Assembly (NCBI RefSeq): GCF_900110025.1
Contig: NZ_FOCE01000015.1
Span: 1-49,932 of the forward strand
Source of the DNA: Gemmobacter aquatilis
GTDB taxonomy: Bacteria > Pseudomonadota > Alphaproteobacteria > Rhodobacterales > Rhodobacteraceae
Length of the DNA: 49,932 nucleotides
Direction of reading: 5' to 3'
A model generated the notes under the pieces. It was not told the origin of the DNA, did no database searches, and worked only from the letters and a program-made list of their open reading frames with translations. This document shows, in pieces, positions 1 through 7,443 of this stretch. The translations under genes and the position numbers were made by a program. The number at the start of each line of letters is the position of its first letter. The first letter of the stretch is position 1.

Positions 1-92
1 TGCCCCAGCTTCACCAGTTGCAGCGCCGAATCGGGCGTCATCGCAACCCGGTTCTCGCCCTCGAATATTTCCCTCGGTGCCCCGATCTTCAC
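1..92 (-). CDS. pntA: NAD(P) transhydrogenase subunit alpha, N-terminal fragment
   Basis: Only the first 30 codons are inside the window; the gene continues off the left edge. It starts with GTG at 92, preceded by a clear AAAGGAG ribosome binding site. The visible peptide begins MKIGAPREIFEGENRVA and continues with MTPDSALQLVKLG. This is the typical start of the proton-translocating transhydrogenase alpha subunit (PntAA in alphaproteobacteria), which couples hydride transfer between NADH and NADP+ to proton movement. Alanine dehydrogenase shares this fold and a similar N-terminus, so the assignment rests on a short stretch. The gene reads in the same direction as the RpiR gene upstream of it but is separated by 53 bases, and nothing links it to the sugar genes. 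Confidence 0.7.
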   Translation of the reverse strand, partial: MKIGAPREIFEGENRVAMTPDSALQLVKLG

Positions 93-145
93 GGCAATTC
101 TCCTTTGGTTGGCCGGTTCATGACCGAAATCCAGTTCGCCCGGTC

Positions 146-1048
146 CTAGTAGCGGGTCAGCGAAGTTACGTCCGAGGTCTTTTCCAGACCTGCAATCGCG
201 CTGCCGAAGTTGCGAACCGCGTAAAGCGAGTAGAGCACGTCGATCACCTGCAACTGTGCGATCTTGGAGACCATGGATTCATGGTATTCCGCTGGCCCGA
301 CAACCCCGGTCACAGTCGGAGTGAAAAGGCAGATATCGGCATGCCGGACGATGGGGCTGTCGGGGAAAGAGGTGATGCACAATGTGGTGGCACCTTGTGC
401 CTTGGCCTCTTTCAGGCTGTCCACCGTCGATATCGTCCGGCCAGAATTGCTGATGCCGATGGCCAGCGACTTTGGGCCGAGAGTCGAGATCGAAATCTGC
501 CGGATACCAAGGTCGCGGAAGAACTGGCAGGACTTGCCGACCCGCATGAAGCGCAAGAGCGCATTCTCGACGCAGATCAGCGAAGCCCCCATCGCAAAGA
601 AGGACAGCGAATCCGCAGCCTCAATCGCGGCGACGGCGCGCTCCAACTCGGCAGCGGGCAGACCGGAGCAGGTGTCCGCAATGGTCATCGCATAGCGGGC
701 GGTCACTTTGGTCAGCACCGAGGCGGTGTCATCCTCTTCGGTGATGTCCTCATAGACATGACGGTCGGCAAGGCGTGGGATGCCGTTGGAACTGCCCTGC
801 GACAGTTCCTCGGCAATCAGGATCTTGAAGTGCTGAAAGCTCGACACCTCGATTTCGCGGACAAAGCGGGTGACGGTGCTTTCCGACACATCGCATTGCG
901 TGGCCAAATCCTTGATCGAGATGGATTTGATGTTGTCGGGCTCTTTCAGAACCCTGTCCGCAATGCGGCGCAGGGCCGGGTTCATATAGCCGGATTTCCA
1001 CCGGATGCGTGCAAGAATGCCCTGCTTTTGCTCGGTTGCGCTATCCAT
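146..1048 (-). CDS. RpiR-family transcriptional regulator (HTH + SIS)
   Basis: A 300-residue protein with an N-terminal helix-turn-helix at about residues 44-66 (SIKDLATQCDVSESTVTRF) and a C-terminal SIS sugar-phosphate-binding domain containing the typical motif AIGISNSGRT. RpiR regulators bind phosphorylated sugars through the SIS domain and usually repress catabolic operons. I chose ATG 1048 because AGGA lies five bases upstream; a GTG at 1093 would add 15 residues but has no ribosome binding site. It is the last gene of the 7316-to-146 importer operon. It is the best candidate to bind the GAA-N5-TTC dyads upstream of that operon and near 16.4 and 17.3 kb. That binding is inference. Confidence 0.9.
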   Translation of the reverse strand: MDSATEQKQGILARIRWKSGYMNPALRRIADRVLKEPDNIKSISIKDLATQCDVSESTVTRFVREIEVSSFQHFKILIAEELSQGSSNGIPRLADRHVYEDITEEDDTASVLTKVTARYAMTIADTCSGLPAAELERAVAAIEAADSLSFFAMGASLICVENALLRFMRVGKSCQFFRDLGIRQISISTLGPKSLAIGISNSGRTISTVDSLKEAKAQGATTLCITSFPDSPIVRHADICLFTPTVTGVVGPAEYHESMVSKIAQLQVIDVLYSLYAVRNFGSAIAGLEKTSDVTSLTRY

Positions 1049-1118
1049 CTCGGTCCTGCTTTGCTGCCATCCTTGCAATTCTATAGCTTGCACGGAAACT
1101 GAAAGCGAATTCCTTTTC

Positions 1119-1994
1119 TTACCAGGGCGTCACGGCGGCCCGCGCCTCGGAAAGGCCGCGTTGCATCGCTTCAAGCGCCACGCGCGCCGCATGGGCCGGT
1201 TCCTGCCATGCCTGCCGCCAGAGGCGCAGACCACCTGCCAGATCAGGAGACAGTGCCACGGGGGAGAAGCTTTCCACCGTATAGTCGCCGGAGTAGCCCA
1301 CGGCGCAAAGCGCGCGGAAGAAGCCCTTCACATCAAAGGCACCGGTGCCCAGCAGACCGCGATGATTGTCGGCCAGATGGGCATATCCCAGAAGCGCCGC
1401 GTTGCGCTGGATCGTGGCGGCGATATCGGCCTCCTCGATGTTCATGTGGAAGGTGTCCATGTGCAGGAACAGGTTCCGCGCTTCAGACATGCGGATCAGT
1501 TCTGCCCCTTGGTCCAGCGTGTTGACCAAATAGCTTTCATAGCGGTTCACCGGCTCCAGCCCCAGCTTCACGCCGAGTTGCCCGGCGCGGGTGTCCAACC
1601 GGGCCAGAGCCTCGGCCACCTGCGCACGCTGTGCGGCTGTGGGGGCCGCAGCATAGCTGTTGAAAGCGGCATAGGTGATGCCGCTGACCGCCGGCGTGCT
1701 CAGTTCGGAGGCGATTTCCAGACAGCGCGCGACGGTGGCCTCCCCCCGCGCCGCCTCAACCGGGTCGATGGAGGAGATGTCGCTGCCTGCCGACAGCGCC
1801 ATGCCCAGCCGCAGACCGATGCCTGCCTCGCGCGCGGCACGGGCAGTCGCGGCCACGTCCAGCGTGGCGGGGTCGAAGATCAGCACCTCGATCAGATCAT
1901 AGCCGATCTCGCGGGCGGTCTGGCAGGCGGCTTTTGCGCTGGCCGCGTTCCAGTCGCTGGTGAAAACAAGGGCGTGAACGCCGAACTGTGCCAT
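1119..1994 (-). CDS. Sugar epimerase/isomerase, D-tagatose 3-epimerase family (copy 1)
   Basis: A 291-residue TIM-barrel protein of the xylose-isomerase-like AP endonuclease 2 superfamily. The four metal ligands of D-tagatose/D-psicose 3-epimerase (E152, D185, H211, E246 in the Pseudomonas enzyme) map to E147, D180, H206 and E241 with identical spacing, in LGLEPVNRYES, LHMDTFHMNIEE, AHLADNHRG and VESFSP. A keto-sugar C3 epimerase or related isomerase activity is therefore likely; the substrate is unknown. A ribosome binding site GAGGAGG precedes the ATG. It follows a close paralogue with only nine bases between the genes, in the Rbs-type importer operon, so both probably act on the imported sugar. 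The L-tetrulose-phosphate isomerases of erythritol pathways are a related alternative. Confidence 0.87.
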   Translation of the reverse strand: MAQFGVHALVFTSDWNAASAKAACQTAREIGYDLIEVLIFDPATLDVAATARAAREAGIGLRLGMALSAGSDISSIDPVEAARGEATVARCLEIASELSTPAVSGITYAAFNSYAAAPTAAQRAQVAEALARLDTRAGQLGVKLGLEPVNRYESYLVNTLDQGAELIRMSEARNLFLHMDTFHMNIEEADIAATIQRNAALLGYAHLADNHRGLLGTGAFDVKGFFRALCAVGYSGDYTVESFSPVALSPDLAGGLRLWRQAWQEPAHAARVALEAMQRGLSEARAAVTPW

Positions 1995-2003
1995 CTGTCC
2001 TCC

Positions 2004-2906
2004 TCAGCCGTTCTGACGGCGGGCGATGGGGCCGGGATGGGCCAGCGACAGCCGCGCCCCCTCCAACCCGGATTGCATGAAGCCAAGCGCGTGGCGCGCA
2101 AGGTCGGCGCTGTCGGTCCAATGCGCGGTCCAGGTGGCCAGGGCGTTGGCCACATCAGCGCTCAGGGTGGCCGCCGAAAACGCCTCGAACACGATCGGGC
2201 CGTCATAGCCTGCCCGGACCAGCGCCCGGAAGAACGCCGGAAAATCCACCGAGCCGGAACCGAGATAACCGCGATGGCTTTCACCCACATGGACATGGCC
2301 GATCACGTCGATATTCCGGGCGATGCTTGCGGCGATGTCATGCTCGTCGATATTCATGTGGAAGCTGTCGATATGCGCGAACAGCGCGGGCGAGCCGACG
2401 GCCCGCACAATGGCCGCCGCATCGTCCAGCGTGTTGACCACGTTGGATTCGTAGCGGTTCACCGCCTCGATCCCCAGCCGGATGCCCGCTGCTTGTGCCT
2501 TGTCGGAGAGGCGCGCATAGGTATCTATTACGCGCGCCAGCGTGCCGGGTGCCGCTGCGGTCGGATAGCGGTGCATGGCGGAATGTGTCACCCCGCCCAA
2601 CAGGGGCGAGCCCATGTCGCGCGTGGCAAGGATCGCGTCCGAAATAAGCCGCTCCCCCGCCGCCGCAATCGCCGGATCGGGGCTGGAGATATCGGCCGCC
2701 GGGTTCAGCGCCATACCGGTGACCGCTGCCAGATCATTGGCCGCCAGCCACCGCGCGGTTGCTTCGGGCCGCGCCTTGGCGGGATCGAAGATCACCGCCT
2801 CGATCAGGCCATAACCCGCCTTGGCGGTGGCCGCGCAGGCGCGGGCAATGTCGGTCTCGCTCCACTCCGTGACCCAGACAAGCGCGTGTATGCCCAGTTG
2901 CGACAT
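2004..2906 (-). CDS. Sugar epimerase/isomerase, D-tagatose 3-epimerase family (copy 2)
   Basis: A 300-residue paralogue of the downstream gene, aligned without gaps over at least the first 240 residues. Metal ligands fall at exactly the same positions: E147 (LGIEAVNRYES), D180 (AHIDSFHMNIDE), H206 (HVHVGESHRG) and E241 (VFEAFS). The motifs SFHMNIDE and SHRGYLGSG are typical of D-tagatose 3-epimerase relatives. It differs from copy 1 in the second half of the substrate pocket region and has a longer C-terminal tail. Two diverged copies side by side suggest two successive epimerisations, or two substrates, rather than redundancy. It lies 12 bases downstream of the SDR gene in the same operon. 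Confidence 0.87.
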   Translation of the reverse strand: MSQLGIHALVWVTEWSETDIARACAATAKAGYGLIEAVIFDPAKARPEATARWLAANDLAAVTGMALNPAADISSPDPAIAAAGERLISDAILATRDMGSPLLGGVTHSAMHRYPTAAAPGTLARVIDTYARLSDKAQAAGIRLGIEAVNRYESNVVNTLDDAAAIVRAVGSPALFAHIDSFHMNIDEHDIAASIARNIDVIGHVHVGESHRGYLGSGSVDFPAFFRALVRAGYDGPIVFEAFSAATLSADVANALATWTAHWTDSADLARHALGFMQSGLEGARLSLAHPGPIARRQNG

Positions 2907-2918
2907 GGCTTGCCTCGC

Positions 2919-3701
2919 TCAGATGATGCTGCGGATGGTGCCGCCATCGGCCCGGTGGGTGACACCGTTCATCGCGGCATTGGTGGCCAGTTGCACCACG
3001 CCGCGCCCGTGCAGCGCCGGGTCGATCAGCTTTTGCACCAGATTGCCGGGCTGCACGTCGCGGTAAAAGTCAGCCAGCGCCTGCTCGACCGTCTTGCCCT
3101 GCTCCTTGGCCAGCCCTTCGAAATAGCCCTGAACAGACTCGGTCGCCGTGGTGCCGGGCATATAGCTGGTCACCCGCACCGCGGTTCCCCGCGTCAGTTC
3201 GGCCAGCGACCGGGCAAGGCCCAGCATCGCCGTTTTCGTCGTGGAGTAAGGCACCATGTTGCCGATGGACCGGATGGCGGCCTCGGACGAGATGAAGACG
3301 ACGCTGCCTTCGTTCCGGTCTAGCATCTTGCGCATCAGAAGGCGGGTGATGCGGATGGCGGTCATCAGATTGTGCTGGAAATACTCGATCCAGCGATCAT
3401 CGCTGACCTCGAAGAAATCGTTCACGTCAAAGACGCCGATGTTGTTGACCAGATGCGCCACCGGGCCCAGCCCTTCGGCGAAGTCGGCCAACGTCACGGC
3501 CCCTTCGGGCGTCATCAAGTCGGCCACCACCCCATGCGCCCGCGGGCCGATCCGGGTGCAGGCCGCGTCCAGCCGCCCCTTGTCGCGCCCGTTGATCACC
3601 ACCACCGCGCCCTCATCGTGGAACGCCTTGGCGATGGCAAACCCGATGCCGGTTCCGCCCCCCGTGACCACGACAACCTTGTCCTTCAGTCCGAAATCCA
3701 T
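2919..3701 (-). CDS. Short-chain dehydrogenase/reductase
   Basis: A 260-residue classical SDR. The cofactor motif TGGGTGIG lies at residues 13-20, NNIG at 86-89 and the catalytic pair at Y152 and K156 (PYSTTKTAM). The start at 3701 (MDFGLKDK) is chosen because GGGAGA lies seven bases upstream; a start five codons earlier overlaps that site. The protein resembles the SDR at 16465-17259, sharing SLAELTRGT, a PGTTATE/PGPVNTD region and the N-terminal MDxGL start. The two operons therefore each carry one member of the same SDR subfamily. It probably oxidises a sugar or polyol hydroxyl; the substrate is unknown. It sits between the importer permease and the epimerases. Confidence 0.87.
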   Translation of the reverse strand: MDFGLKDKVVVVTGGGTGIGFAIAKAFHDEGAVVVINGRDKGRLDAACTRIGPRAHGVVADLMTPEGAVTLADFAEGLGPVAHLVNNIGVFDVNDFFEVSDDRWIEYFQHNLMTAIRITRLLMRKMLDRNEGSVVFISSEAAIRSIGNMVPYSTTKTAMLGLARSLAELTRGTAVRVTSYMPGTTATESVQGYFEGLAKEQGKTVEQALADFYRDVQPGNLVQKLIDPALHGRGVVQLATNAAMNGVTHRADGGTIRSII

Positions 3702-3716
3702 CTCAGTCTCTCCCAT

Positions 3717-4706
3717 TCAGGCGGTTCTTTGGCCGGTCAGCCGCGCGAGACCGCGGCCCAACCGCGCCCGCCACACGTCAAGGCCGACGGCGATAAGGAT
3801 GATCAAGCCGATGGTCAGGCTTTGCATCGAGGTCGTCACAGCGTTCAGATTCAGCCCGTTCTGCACAACCACGATGATCAGCGAGCCGATCAGCGACGAC
3901 ACGACGCGCCCCCGCCCCCCGGCAAGGCTGGCGCCCCCGACCACGGCAGCGGCGATGGCCTGCAATTCGATATTGGCGCCATAGTTGGGCGAACCCGAGT
4001 TCAGTCGCGCCGCCAGCAGCACCGCGCCAAAAGCGGCGCAGGCTCCGGCAAAGCTGAAGGCGATCAGCCGGACACGCGCCACGTTGATCCCCGACAGGCG
4101 CGCTGCATTCTCGTTGCCGCCCACGGCATAAATCTCGCGGCCCAGCCGTGTATGTTCCATGATTACCATGAACAGCAGATAGCTGCCAATGACATAGAAG
4201 AACGGCAGCGGCAGGCCGAGGAAGGTGCCGTAAAACACCTGCCCCAACTGTTCTGACAACGAGAAGGCCGGGGTGCCACCGTTCAGCGTCAGGGCCAGCC
4301 CCTTGAAGGCGGAAAGTCCCGCCAGCGTCACGATGAAAGCCGGAATGCCGACATAGGCCACCAGAATCCCGTTGCCGATGCCCAAAGCACAGCCGATGAG
4401 CAGCGTCAGCGCGATGGCCGGGCCCAGGTCCATCCCCTGATTCTTGATGAACACCGCCAGACACATCGTCAGGAAGGCGATCATGGAGCCGGGCGACAGA
4501 TCAATGCCCCCGGTGATGATCACGATGGTCGAGCCAATGGCGACGATGGACAGGATCGAGACCTGCAACGCGATGTTGCGAAAGTTCTGCGGGTCCAGAA
4601 AGCTGGGGGTGGTCAGGGCGACGAACAGGGAAATGATCAGCAGCGCCAGAAACGGGCCAAAGAACTCCTGACCGGCAAGGCGCTTGAAGGCAGAGGGTTG
4701 GGTCAT
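3717..4706 (-). CDS. Sugar ABC transporter permease, RbsC/XylH type
   Basis: A 329-residue inner membrane protein with about eight to ten hydrophobic segments. It carries landmarks of the BPD_transp_2 family: IVIITGGIDLSPGSM near residue 65, YAVGGNENAARLSGI in the middle and AAAVVGGASLAGGRG toward the end. These permeases form the channel of ribose, xylose and autoinducer-2 type importers. The start at 4706 has GAGGA upstream; a start 19 codons earlier would overlap the ATPase gene. It lies ten bases after the ATPase gene and three genes after the binding protein, so the importer is complete. Only one permease gene is present, so it probably acts as a homodimer. Confidence 0.93.
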   Translation of the reverse strand: MTQPSAFKRLAGQEFFGPFLALLIISLFVALTTPSFLDPQNFRNIALQVSILSIVAIGSTIVIITGGIDLSPGSMIAFLTMCLAVFIKNQGMDLGPAIALTLLIGCALGIGNGILVAYVGIPAFIVTLAGLSAFKGLALTLNGGTPAFSLSEQLGQVFYGTFLGLPLPFFYVIGSYLLFMVIMEHTRLGREIYAVGGNENAARLSGINVARVRLIAFSFAGACAAFGAVLLAARLNSGSPNYGANIELQAIAAAVVGGASLAGGRGRVVSSLIGSLIIVVVQNGLNLNAVTTSMQSLTIGLIILIAVGLDVWRARLGRGLARLTGQRTA

Positions 4707-4716
4707 GGTGTCCTCG

Positions 4717-6213
4717 TCAGGCTGCGGTCGCGGCGCTGGCCGAGGCCTGCACCAGATGGGCATGGGTGATTTGTGAAGCGGGGCGCGTCTCGACCACCGC
4801 GCCGCCCCGCACGATGCCGATGCGGTCGGACATGGCGATCAGTTCGGCATGGTCGGAGCTGATCAGGATGACAGCACAGCCGCGCGCGGTCAGTTGGTTG
4901 ATCAGCCGGTAGACGGCAATCTTGGCGCCGATGTCGATGCCCTGGGTCGGCTCGTCCAGGATCAGCACCTGCGATTGGGCAAACAGCCAGCGGGCAATGA
5001 CGATCTTCTGCTGATTGCCGCCTGAGAGCAGGTTGACGAACTTGGTCGCGGCGGCAGGAGAGATTTCGAGATCGCGGATATAGTTGGTGGTGATGCGTGC
5101 CTCCTCCGACTTGTTCAGCAGGAACAGGCGGCGGATGCTGCCGATGGCGGCCGAAGTGATATTGGGCCCGCCGTTGAAGTTGAAGAACAGCCCATCGAAC
5201 TTGCGGTTCTCCGGCACAAGGGCGATGCCTGCCGCAATCGCGTCGCGCGGGCTGCGCAGGCGCAGCTTGCGCCCCGCCACCCGGACGCGCCCGCCGGTGA
5301 TCTTGTCAGCCCCGAACACAGCGCGGGCAATCTCGGTCCGACCCGAGCCGATCACACCGCCAAGACCGAAGACCTCGCCCCGCTGGACCGAAAAACTGGC
5401 GCCGCGCGCACCGGCGGCCGACCACAGACCCTCGACCTCGATCAGCACCTCATTGGTGGCGTTCTGCTCTTTGGGGTAGTGTTCATCCACCGATGTCCCG
5501 ATCATCGCCGTGACGATTGAAGGAATGTCCAACCGGGTCGCTTCGGCGGTCGAGGCCACGCGGCCATCTTTCAAGATCGTTGCGGTATCAACAAGCTCGA
5601 CCACCTCATCCAGCCGGTGCGAGATATAAAGCACGGCAACGCCACGGCTTTTCATGCGGCGTAACAGATTGTGCAGCACCAGGATCTCATGCGCACCCAG
5701 CGCCGTTGTCGGCTCGTCCAGGATCAGCAGGGTCGCTTCGACCGAGATCGCCTTGGCAATCTCGACCAGTTGCTGTTCGGCCACGGACAGCGAACCGACC
5801 AAACGCCGCGGGTCGATCCGAATTTCCAGCGAGGCCAGAATCCGCTCCGCCTCGGCCTGCATCCGTGCCCAGTCCACAAAAGGCCCCCGCCGGGGATAGC
5901 GGCCCAGAAAGATGTTTTCGGCCACCGAAAGCGTCGGGGCCAGCGAGAATTCCTGAAACACCGTTGCCACACCTTTGGTGCGGGCATCAATCGGGCTGCC
6001 CAGCGTCAACGGCACGCCGTTCAGGCGAATTTCGCCGTTATCAGGCTGATGGACGCCCGACAGAATCTTGATCAGCGTGGACTTGCCGCAGCCATTCTCG
6101 CCCAAGAGCGCATGGATTTCGCCTGCGTTCAGCCGGATCGAGATGCCGTCATTTGCACGGACACCAGGAAACGCCTTGCAGATATTCACGAGTTCCCAAA
6201 GTGGGGTCGTCAT
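4717..6213 (-). CDS. Sugar ABC transporter ATP-binding protein, RbsA/XylG type
   Basis: A 498-residue ATPase with two fused ABC domains. The first has Walker A GENGCGKST at residues 38-46, a diverged signature LSVAEQQ and Walker B LLILDEPT. The second has the usual degenerate Walker A (GVIGSGRTE), signature LSGGNQQ and VLILDEPTQG. Family members are about 500 residues, so it is full length. It powers import with the adjacent permease and binding protein. The ribosome binding site GGAGG precedes ATG 6213. The 60-base gap upstream holds a GC-rich hairpin followed by a T run, which probably lowers expression relative to the binding protein. Confidence 0.94.
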   Translation of the reverse strand: MTTPLWELVNICKAFPGVRANDGISIRLNAGEIHALLGENGCGKSTLIKILSGVHQPDNGEIRLNGVPLTLGSPIDARTKGVATVFQEFSLAPTLSVAENIFLGRYPRRGPFVDWARMQAEAERILASLEIRIDPRRLVGSLSVAEQQLVEIAKAISVEATLLILDEPTTALGAHEILVLHNLLRRMKSRGVAVLYISHRLDEVVELVDTATILKDGRVASTAEATRLDIPSIVTAMIGTSVDEHYPKEQNATNEVLIEVEGLWSAAGARGASFSVQRGEVFGLGGVIGSGRTEIARAVFGADKITGGRVRVAGRKLRLRSPRDAIAAGIALVPENRKFDGLFFNFNGGPNITSAAIGSIRRLFLLNKSEEARITTNYIRDLEISPAAATKFVNLLSGGNQQKIVIARWLFAQSQVLILDEPTQGIDIGAKIAVYRLINQLTARGCAVILISSDHAELIAMSDRIGIVRGGAVVETRPASQITHAHLVQASASAATAA

Positions 6214-6240
6214 GGTCGCCTCCGGGGTTGCAGGAAAAAC

Positions 6241-6260
6241 GCGGGGGCCGCAGCCCCCGC
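6241..6260 (-). terminator. Intrinsic terminator/attenuator after the binding-protein gene
   Basis: GCGGGGGC at 6241-6248 and GCCCCCGC at 6253-6260 form a perfect 8-bp stem with a four-base loop. In the direction of transcription (minus) it is followed by GTTTTT at about 6235-6240. It lies between the periplasmic binding protein gene and the ATPase gene. Partial termination or RNA protection here would favour the binding protein, a common arrangement in ABC importer operons. Confidence 0.7.
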
Positions 6261-6272
6261 AGGCTCGGGAGG

Positions 6273-7316
6273 TCAGTAGGCCCTGGAAGGCTTCGGAAAG
6301 AGGTCATCGGGCTTTTGCAGCACCTCGATCGCGTTGGCGGCGCTGACGATCCGCGTCGGCGTGTTGACATAGCCGCCCGGCGTCTTGCCCTCGATCAGGT
6401 CGATGGCAAAGCAGGCTGCCTTGCGCCCCATGATCACCGGCGAGGTGTCGGACGTGGCATCCATGCCCCCAGCCGCGATGTCTTCCAGCGCGCCGGTGTC
6501 ACCGTCATAGCCAAGGATCGTCAGATCCTCGCGCCCCAGCGCCTTGGCGGCAAGCGAAGCCCCCAGCGCCATATAGTCGTTCGCGGCATAGATCACCTGC
6601 ACATCCGGGTTGGCCTGCATCAGGTCCATCGCGGCGGTGTTGCCCTTTTCCACGCTCCAGCCGCCGTTGATGCGGGCCTTGACGGTCCAGTTGCTGCCGT
6701 CGATGCCATCGGTGAAGCCACCAGCGCGTTCCGTGGCCAGATAGCCCGGCTCGCCGTCCAGAATGCCGACAGTGCGCGGCTCGCCCTTGGCCTGTTCGCG
6801 GGCCCATTCGGCCAGCGCGTTGTTCACAGCGCGTTGGTTCACCCCCACCACACCATGCACCGGCGTCGGGAAATTCGGGATGTCCGAGTTGACGATGATC
6901 ACCGCCTTGCCCGCCGCGACCGCCTCTTTGACCAAGGGCGCCAGGGCCGCTTCGTCAAAGGAAATCAGCACGATGGCATCGACATCGGCGCGTGCCGTCA
7001 CATCCTGAAGCATCCCCATCTGCCCGGCAAGATCCGAGCCGGAATAGGGGGACAGCAGGAACATATCCACATCGTCGCGGCTGTCGGCGACCTGCTTGAT
7101 CCCCTCGCCCAAGGCGACGTGATAGTTGAACTCGGTCCCCATCGGCAGGAAGGCGATGTTGATGCCGTCCACCCCGTTCTGGATCGTGGCCGGATCTGCC
7201 TGCGCGCCTTCGGCAAGCGCAGTGGGTGCGGCATAGCCGCAAAGATCGTCTGCCAGGGCGGCGGCCGCAAAGCTGCTGGCTGCGACGCTCAGCATGAGCA
7301 GTCGTGCGCTTTTCAT
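6273..7316 (-). CDS. Periplasmic sugar-binding protein, RbsB/Peripla_BP_4 type
   Basis: A 347-residue exported protein. The signal peptide MKSARLLMLSVAASSFAAAALA ends near residue 22. The mature part has the features of the ribose/xylose binding protein fold: AFLPMGTEFNYHVALGEGIKQVAD, an INGGWSVEKGNTAAMDLM segment and VIYAANDYMALGA, a typical hinge region. It captures the sugar for the ATPase and permease encoded downstream. GGAGGAGAGACC precedes the ATG. It is the first gene of the importer operon, and the 110 bases upstream contain three GAA-N5-TTC dyads. Confidence 0.92.
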   Translation of the reverse strand: MKSARLLMLSVAASSFAAAALADDLCGYAAPTALAEGAQADPATIQNGVDGINIAFLPMGTEFNYHVALGEGIKQVADSRDDVDMFLLSPYSGSDLAGQMGMLQDVTARADVDAIVLISFDEAALAPLVKEAVAAGKAVIIVNSDIPNFPTPVHGVVGVNQRAVNNALAEWAREQAKGEPRTVGILDGEPGYLATERAGGFTDGIDGSNWTVKARINGGWSVEKGNTAAMDLMQANPDVQVIYAANDYMALGASLAAKALGREDLTILGYDGDTGALEDIAAGGMDATSDTSPVIMGRKAACFAIDLIEGKTPGGYVNTPTRIVSAANAIEVLQKPDDLFPKPSRAY

Positions 7317-7373
7317 GGTCTCTCCTCCGTGTTGCGACAGGTCGGGGCTCCTCTCCGCCGAGTCTGTCCATGA

Positions 7374-7390
7374 GTCGAATTTATTTCGAC
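7374..7390. promoter_or_regulatory. Palindromic operator candidate upstream of importer operon
   Basis: GTCGAATTTATTTCGAC has perfect 6-bp arms around a five-base AT-rich centre, with the core GAA-TTTAT-TTC at 7377-7387. It lies 58 bases upstream of the binding-protein start. The same GAA-N5-TTC core recurs at 7408, 7433 and 17296. RpiR regulators often bind AT-rich GAA/TTC palindromes, and the operon ends in an RpiR gene, so this is a plausible operator. Confidence 0.5.
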
Positions 7391-7407
7391 GGGACGCAAA
7401 AGTAAAG

Positions 7408-7443
7408 GAATTTCATTCTATATATGATTAAGGAATGAAATTC
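7408..7443. promoter_or_regulatory. Paired inverted operator candidates
   Basis: GAATTTCATTC (7408-7418) and GAATGAAATTC (7433-7443) are exact reverse complements separated by 14 bases. Each is itself a GAAT-N3-ATTC dyad. The pair overlaps the stop codon of the fusion gene at 7428 and lies upstream of the importer promoter region. An RNA hairpin is possible but would be AU-rich and has no proper U tract, so a protein-binding site is the better reading. Confidence 0.5.

Noticed and set aside
1005-3323. A 772-codon plus-strand frame opposite the epimerase genes
   Set aside because: Same reasons: low-complexity composition, no domain, and complete overlap with three conserved minus-strand genes.
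7408-7443. Intrinsic terminator for the fusion gene
   Set aside because: The stem is AT-rich and not followed by a T tract on the minus strand; an operator pair fits better.
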